Assembly (NCBI RefSeq): GCF_964340395.1
Contig: NC_135569.1
Span: 1,819,123-1,883,122 of the forward strand
Reading direction: 5' to 3'
DNA length: 64,000 nt
Source of the DNA: Glandiceps talaboti
Lineage: Eukaryota > Hemichordata > Enteropneusta > Spengelidae
Part shown: piece after piece, positions 24,401-33,400 of the stretch
Layout of the letters: each line of letters begins with the position of its first letter
Numbering within the stretch: the first letter of the stretch is position 1
Notes under the pieces: model-generated
Seen by the model: the letters and a program-made list of their open reading frames with translations, nothing else
The model's database searches: none
Told to the model about the DNA's origin: nothing
Position numbers and translations under genes: made by a program

Positions 24401-27400
24401 ATGATGCGGTGTTATATTATTGTAACAAAAAAAATTGTTACAGAATGGTTACGTGGTTTAAAGGGTGGTATAATCCTGGGGAGGAAGGGAGAGGAGGTCC
24501 TTTATTTTAAAATAAACTGAAGAATTTATACACATTACTATATTAAAAGGAGTACTTTGCACAATATTGTCCTGAATCTAACAGCTTTTTTAAATTACAT
24601 TATCAATGCAAATATACAAAGTACTTCTGAAAGGAGTACTTTCACATGATATTCTCCTAAAACTAATAGCGTTTTCAAATTACATTATCAATGAAACAAA
24701 TATCGTTCTTTATAGATGTTATTACTACGGAAAATGTGCTATCGGCAAACTAAGACAGACAAACCATTAAATCTACTATTGCCTGATGTAGTAGATTACA
24801 CAAATGGGTGACAGCAGTACCTTTGTTATATAGATATAATCACCATGTAATCAGGATAGTGTAAACATTGAATGAGGTTGAGTGCATGACATGTGAAAAA
24901 CTTGCTTTCAAAGACACCACTCTAGTGTGTACTAAGTATGTAATTACATCAATGCAATGCCCATTGATAGCTTATATCCACATGTCGCAATGATAGTTTT
25001 ACAACCAGTGACAGGTAAGCATTTACAAGCAAATCTTTTTACAAACAGGGAAGTAAACAACTGAATTGGATTACACTTGGCACAGCATGCTGGAACAGCA
25101 GAGATTTGTATTACATTTCAGTATAGATTTATACCTCTTTACATGATAGTTTACATTCGCAAATGAATTTCAAGTTCCTCTGGCATTATGTACATGAAAA
25201 GATGGCATAAAACTATTCTTATCAAACCATACTTGCCTCTGTACTTCCAACACACTTGGCCATATGGATATGCCAAGTGTTATTAATCCAATTCATTTAT
25301 TTACTTTCCCTGTTTGTACAAGTTTCACTTGTAAATGCTTGCCTGTTGCTGGTTGTAGTTAGTGTCTGTGTTAGTTTGCTGATTTATATTCAACTGTTGT
25401 ATTTTTATTCACCCTCCCAATAAATTCCATGTTAAGTACACTGCATACTACACTGCATACTATACTACTATGTTAGTTACAACTTGTTAAGTTTAAATTT
25501 GTTAAGTTACAGTGACATTACAAATACAAAGATACAGTTGTAAGTACAGCAGATGAGATTAATTAAGGCCAGAAATATAGTTTGGTTTCTTATCTCTGTG
25601 CAACATTGGTAATATTTGAAATAAAGTAATCTTACTGAAGACAATGGAGATGTTTACTTTTTAAACTCATAACAATAATGTCTTGAGAAAGACTACATTT
25701 GTTTTAATTTCAGTTTTTCTAAGACAGAAGAGTTCATTAATTTAAAGAATAGATGGAGAATATTTCAATTGATTGATGTATTGTAAAACATTATAGATGT
25801 GTGTGTATTCAGTGATACGTATAAATGGCAAATTTGAAATGCCAGCACAAATCAGAGGCCACAGAGGGTTGAAATTGAGAAGTATAGCAGAGGGTTGAAA
25901 TAAATTCTTTTAGATGAAAACAGACAATTGTAGCAGAGGGTTGAAATTAAGGATTATAAAAAGGGGGTTGAAATTAACAATTGGAATGAGGGTGGGGTGA
26001 AATTGACAAATGTATTGGGGGTTGAATTTGATGATTATAAAGAAGGGGGGTGAAATTGACAATCATAATGAGGGTGGGGGTGAAATTGATAAATGTAGTG
26101 GAGGGTTGAATTTGACAAAGGTGGCAAAGGGTTGAAATCTGTAAGTGTACTGATGGATGAAAATGAATGAATGAATGAAGCAGTGGGTTACAGTAGAAAA
26201 CTAATGACAAAGTCATCATAAACGAGGTCAAAATTTCTGTCTCTACATCATGTCACTGTACCAACCCAGTCATGTATGGGTAACCATGTTTGTACCAACA
26301 TACGCCAAAAAATAGGTAATTTTTGACAACAGTTTTGACAAGAAACAAACCAAATTTTTGGCTGGATGCTTACAAACGAAGAGAAAAACAACACCTATGA
26401 ATTGTGAATGTAAATGTTACCTTACTGCGAGCTCTTACCTTGGCAAGAGCTCCTGGATGAAATGTCCACCTGGTACCACTACCAGGGTATTGCACACGAA
26501 TATCACCACGTTCTGTTACTCGATGTACAAAACCTATTTTACCTACAAACTAAATCAATAAATATATTATGTTAGTTTATGTTGCTTGTAAAATGAGGAA
26601 ATCCGACTCAGAGGAAACCCCACACAGAATGAATATCACCCTGATCTGTGTTACTCAGAATCAAGGGAAAACCAGAACAGGATGTATATCACCCTGCTTG
26701 TTACTCGATGTACAAAACTTATTTTACCTACAAACTAAATTAAATAAATATAATTATGTTAGTTTATATTGCTTGTAAGATAGGAGAATTTGAATCTGGG
26801 GGTAAACCAGGATACTGAACATGACTACCACCATACTCAAAGTACAAAACTTACAGCCCAATTCAAGTTACTGTCCACCAGTTCTGTTTGCTACAACCAT
26901 GCAGAAACTACTAAGAACTGCCTATGTTAGTTACAATGTTGCAAGTTCTTGCTACATTTTACTAGTAAGTTTTTGCTACATTTTACTAGTAAACCATTTT
27001 AATATACTGCAACTAGACACGGACAAACGGGTGCCAATGTTTTGATATGTGTATGGTGGCATGTTAGTTCATTTCATTTAGACAAAATGTTGTAAGAAAC
27101 TACATTTGCTCAATCTTGCTTTCTTAAAGTGTAGCATGTACAGTTTTTTATTGGTTTCTGCATGATTCTATCAAACAGTGACTGAATAATAACTTGAAAT
27201 GGGTTTGTATTGCACCTAGAAAATAAATGATAAATAAATAAATAAATGATAAATAAATAATAAATAAATAAATAAAAGTAAATAAATAAATAAATGAATA
27301 ACTATGTTAGTGCATGTCACTTGTAAGCCAGAAAAAAAATAAACACTTGCGAAAAAGTAAAAAATGAATTTTAACATGGATACTTAGTAATTCAACATAC

Positions 27401-30400
27401 TAATAAAACTTACATCTGCCATTTTTGGATTCCAGCCTCCATGGCCTTCTTGCATGGCTTTTAAAAGTTCAATTTCTAACACCACTTTAACTTTATCACC
27501 AACATTAAAAGTGTTTTTGTTTGTTTCACCACTCACTGCTATTGGATTCATCTCCAGTCTTTCTCCTGCAAGATAATACAAAACAGTAACATTTCAATAG
27601 CCTGCACACCCCTATTTCTAAATCAAATGGACTACTCCACCATTATGGTCCTAGGTCAATCTAAAATGTTAAGGGGTGCTAGCTGAAGTAAAGTTTCTTG
27701 CTTGCTCACAGTAAATTGTTGTCACATATCTCCACTATTTGACATTTACATATAATTTGCATAACATCTAGCAAATGTAACATTGTGTCAAAAAGTCAAA
27801 TACTCATCCTAGCCATGTAGAAACCATATGGAATACATGCACAGCACTCTTGAAGTTCAACATTCATATTATAAATTTGACAAAGTCTTCCTTCCACTAG
27901 AAAGTTTATTATCTATTTAAACAATTTGCCCTGTCACCCGTGATTTTTTCTTGATTTTAACAAAGAATGGGTTTCAGTGCTCTTGAATACATGTACAGTA
28001 ACATCAAAAGTATTTCCTAGACATATACTGGCTCTATATTATCTCTTCACAAACTTACCTAGTTTAGGTAGATGGTCTTTGTAATAGGGTCCACCTGGGG
28101 CGTCCTGAGTATATTTAATATCCACCTTGCCCTTGTGGCCTACCCTATAGACATTGGTAGAACCGTTAGACCATGTCACACTGGCCACACTTTTACCAGA
28201 TTCAACATCCCAACCTCGGATATCTGTCACTCTGCCAGTTTTACCTTCACCTCCTATGAATGAAATGGAACAATCCATCAAAACAATAAGTGTAATTAAT
28301 TAAAAGTGCAAATGTTGTAGATAATGCAGTCCAAAAAGATTACTACTGTCACCAACATTTTGTGATTATGAATGTAATTATTGTGCCAAAGGCATAGGGT
28401 CTATCCAGCTGCATCAACTTCATTAAATAATGATTTCTAATGATTCAAACAATTTATCATTTGTGACATAATAACGGAAGATATGATTTACATGACAACA
28501 GTGAAGTCACGCAACAGTGAATATTACATCAATATTCAATATTGTCATGCACACACGCACGGGCACACACACACGCACACATGCATGTGCGCACACACGC
28601 ACATTAAGACACCAATATCTTACCATCTTGAGAACCCCAATCCCAGTCTGGTCCTCTGACAACACGTCCTCCAGGAAATATTCCTCTGGCTTGTACTTTG
28701 GCAGAACCAGTACGTTTTGGCATTTTCACCCTACATAGAAAAAATACGGCCTAGTTAGTATCCTAAATGATTCTCACCAAATTTTGTGGTCAAAATCTAT
28801 TGTCAAACAGCACTATTAGTATTAGAGGCCAAACTATAAAATCTTTGATATATTGAGGAGAATGACTTTCCAACTGAAAGTTATCATTTTCTCCAAAGGT
28901 TCTATCAGAATGCATAATTCTTGTTACCTTTTCAATTTAAACTACAGCTAAAATGACGTAGGCTTGGTGTTTCACTCATGTGACATGACATTTACAGCTA
29001 AAATGATGTAGGCTTGTGTGTTCCACTCATGTGACATTACAGCTAAAATGATGTAGGCTTGGTGTTTCACTCATGTGACATGACATTTACAGCTAAAATG
29101 ATGTAGGATTGGTGTTTTACTCATGTGACATGACATTTACAGCTAAAATGATGTACATGTAGGCTTGGTGTTTCACTCATTCAACATGACATTTATTTCA
29201 CAACCTCAGACACCTTACAGCTAAAATGATGTTGGCTTGGTCTTTCACTCATGTAACATGACATTTAATACACACCCTCAGACAACTTACAGCTAAAATG
29301 ATGTTGGCTTGGTGTTTCACTCATGGAACATGACATTTAATACACAACCTCAGACAACTTCTAATGCAAAAGAAACAGTTACATAGACACCATGCACAGT
29401 GGGGATGTAGAAGTAGTCAAGTTGAAATGTTGATTATCAGTTAGAAAATAAACATTTGCAGCCATTAAAATCATCAAGCAATGCAATGCTGATAATTTCA
29501 GATTGTGTCTATTTTAGTTTGACTATAGCTTGATTTCCTCAGTAGTAGTAACTACCTACCCGGCAGAGTTCTGAGTTACATATCTCATAAACGTATGGTT
29601 CGAGTCGTGCTTGTCTGTCATGTAACACTCTGTACAAAGGTCGTAGTCATAACACTCTGTACATTTCCACCTCATGCCCTGTATGCCATGTTTTTTACAT
29701 ACATCACAGATAATATTTGGGTGTTTGATACCTGCAAAGTATAGAAATAAAGACATCAGTACACAGTAAACAAATACTGTACATGTAATGTACATTTTTA
29801 TATTGACGTACATTGTAGACTAGTCTGACTATTCTGAAAGCGGAAACAACAACTGAATCTTTCAAGTTAGTCGTTGACAACAAAGGTTTGCCGTACAAGT
29901 ACAAAATAAGTTCCCATCTATAAATAAATCTTGTTTAGAAAGCTGTGTTTTACACATATCAAGGCCACGTGTGCGGTAGCTATAAATTAATATGAATCAG
30001 TGGGTGGTGGTTGTCTTAGTTTCAACATGAACTCTCTACTTTAATAACGAGAGTTATTATATTGCTAATGATGAAAATAATTATGTTTGATTCATGTGTT
30101 TCTAATATAGCAATATTGTGACAACCGATATTTAAGTACATGTATCTAGTGGCAAAGCCAATTAATTGTAAAGTTCAGAACACTGATGTAGGTACTACGT
30201 TCAGCATTCACATCGTTCATTCATAGCATGAATGTCTCTATCTTACAGACTAAACTGTAAACAAAGTCTTGCCAAAACTTTTTGAACAAATTCTTGCCTC
30301 TTCATAACTATTATTCAACACTTAAATCTATTTTAGACAGAAATAATAGGATTTATGTTAACCTATGACATCAAATTCAAACTACAGACAACAGTGACCA

Positions 30401-33400
30401 AATTGAGATATTCTAGGGAAAAGTTATATTTTCCCGCCAAAAAGAATTGGACAAATTCTTGTTTGCCTATAACTTTATTTTTTAAGGCAGAAACTGAAGG
30501 AGTTATATTAATCTATGAAATCATTTTCAAAGTGAAGTGGGACAGTTACCAAATTGTGATATTCTCATGAAATTTTTGATGTTCCTGCCAAAAGTACTTA
30601 CAAAAATTCTTGTCTGTCCATAACTTTATTCAGTTTTTTAAATTTGTTCTGGACAGAAATTGAACGAGTTATGTTACCCTATCAAATAATATTCAAATAG
30701 TTGCCAGACAGTGACAAAATAAAGACATTTTCCTGAAAAATGACTATTTTCCATCAAAAAAAGTTCCAACAAATTCTTGTCTTTTTTCATTCAGCTGAAA
30801 AATATGATGTCCTGAGGGGTTTTGCCACTACTGATCTTTGACTCATAGTGACAAAGCCCCTTATGTCACTTGTATTTTTCTTGCCTGAACAAAGAAATAT
30901 ATTGGGAAATGATATCCAAGTACAAATAGTGTATTTCTTTAAGCTTGTATCTGACACAGTAGAATATTATGTGTATACCAATATACTGTAATAACACACG
31001 GAAGTATGGAATTATGTAAATCAATATCTGAACTAATTTTACAGGATTTGATTGATATGCAGTCGTTTGTTTTATCTGCATTTAAAATTATACCACTAAA
31101 TAGTTTGAATTAGTTGAGTCAACATTACAAGTAATTTTTCAGTTTTGAGTTCATATTGCAGACAGTTTTGTACTCAATCACTTCAAAATATTATAAACCA
31201 ACACGAAGTGTAATTGTATACATAATTGGCATTAATCAAAATGAAATTTGAGAGGTATTGAAAATGTCATCGACTTGTATTAAATACGACATCCAGTGAG
31301 TATATTAAAGATTAACCTATCTTAAAATGATTCTCGTATTAATTTACAAAAAATATGTACTCCCCTACTTAAAATGTAACATAAGTTGGGTTGACTTCTA
31401 AATCAAAATGCCAATTATAAACTTCAAAAGAACGCTGTACATACAAAGCATATCTGTAAATTATTGCGTATAAATATCATAGTATCAGTTGTAATTTTAC
31501 ATTAGTCTTCCAATTTATAAACTTCATACAATTACAAAGCATAGTGTGTTAATATCATTGAAAAGGTTGTACCATAATTTTAAGTACACCTTCTAATTTA
31601 TAAACTTCAAATGAATACTGCACATAAAAAACATTCTGGAGATTAAAGTGTTAATATCTTTGAATCGGTTGTACTTTTCCGATTTCAAAACTGCAAAGAA
31701 TACTGCACATAACCGACATTCTATAGATAAAGGTGTATAAATATCTTTGATTTAGTTCTAAATTTATTCATGTCTGGCCGTGGTGTCTGTTTCTATCTAA
31801 TGTGTAAGTGCATTAGGACCTACTCAGCGTATCAGATGTAACGAAATAACGCACCAACATAGTAACATGCTTTTAATGGATCAAAATCACCTCAAAATTG
31901 AACGCAGTAAATGTAAGGACTCCACTACCTAATGACATTTTGATCTTCAAAGGTTGTCTGTAACCTTATCTAAGTGATGTCAAATGTTATTTGGCTCTGC
32001 TAACATCATCTATAAACGTGAATGAATCCATTATTTCAAAATTTAACTCTGAGCTTGCAATATTTCTCTCCTTATTGTGCTATATGCATACAAAATAAGC
32101 AAGAACAGACTGCATTTTTATTCATGAATTATTTTCCATGAATTTTCAATGCACTGAAGGTTATTATGGTTCAATTTCCAAAATGTATTTAATAAACAAA
32201 GAATATTAATTTTAAATAAATTATTAGCAGTAAATTATTTATCCATATCATCTGTGACTTGGTTTCATACACTGTGTGAATTTGTATAAAGCAGTGATTC
32301 ATATTTATTGAGAACGAACAATGAACGAACATGAATTTTTGGTTGATATTTATTTTAGTTTAGTTTATTAGCTGAATCAATGTGCCAAAACAAAGCGGCA
32401 TGAGAATGGAACCCTTTTGACTGGTAAATTCTGAGTAACCGCAAGTAATAAAGGGAAATTTATTTAATTTAAAATTAATACATTAACTTCCACAACTGGA
32501 GTGGTTAATAATATATGGCTGTATATTGCAGTCAGACTCAGATGCTTTATCTGTTAAAATAAAATGGAATCACAATGTGAAAAATTTTCTCTGAGCTAAT
32601 TTCGAAGAGAGCAAAATAAATGTGTTCACATTTAGTTAATTCTGGAGACTTATCTTTATTTACTAATACAAAATATAGCTAAATTTTAATTATTCCTGGA
32701 ATGGATGAAATACGGAATAGGGGTCAGGAAAGTAGGATGTCAGTTGGAAGGAGGAGGGAGGAAGGAAAGTCAGATATCAGCCGGCGAAGGGGAAGGGGAA
32801 GGGACCAGGAAAGTTGCATATCAACTGGGACAGAGGAAGGGCCTGGAAAGTTATCAGCCAGGGAAGTGGAAGGGACCAGGAAAGTTGCATATGAACTGGG
32901 AAAGGGGAGGGGACAAGAAAGTCAGATATCAGTTGGGGAAAGGGAGGGGACCAGGAAAGTTACATATCAACTGGGAAAGGGGAGGGGACAAGAAAGTCAG
33001 ATATCAGTTGGGGAAAGGGAGGGGACCAGGAAAGTTACATATCAGCTGGAAGTACGAAACTCAGAGGGGCCAGAAAAGTCAGATATCATCAGCTGTATGA
33101 CTTCATTTATCAGGCTATTTCAATCAATGTTAAAATATCAATAAACCTGCACTGTTTATGTTGTTGAATAGACTTCATCCCCCTGGCTACAAAAATGTAT
33201 TCTATTCGTATGTAAATTTCCAATGACTTTCGGTATTGATTTCTTCAGCAACCAAATACACTGACAGATGTGTAAGTGTAGACTTGAGGCAATCACATCA
33301 ACATTTCATGGTTAAATTGGACAAGTGGGATTCTCTCTCAAAAGTCTTTCTAAATTCTCGCTATCTGCAATACAATTCTATGCATCGCTAAGGAGTCAAA

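Noticed and set aside
32701-33144. Charged 131-147-codon frames
   Set aside because: Two overlapping frames through a purine-rich minisatellite; low complexity and no domain.
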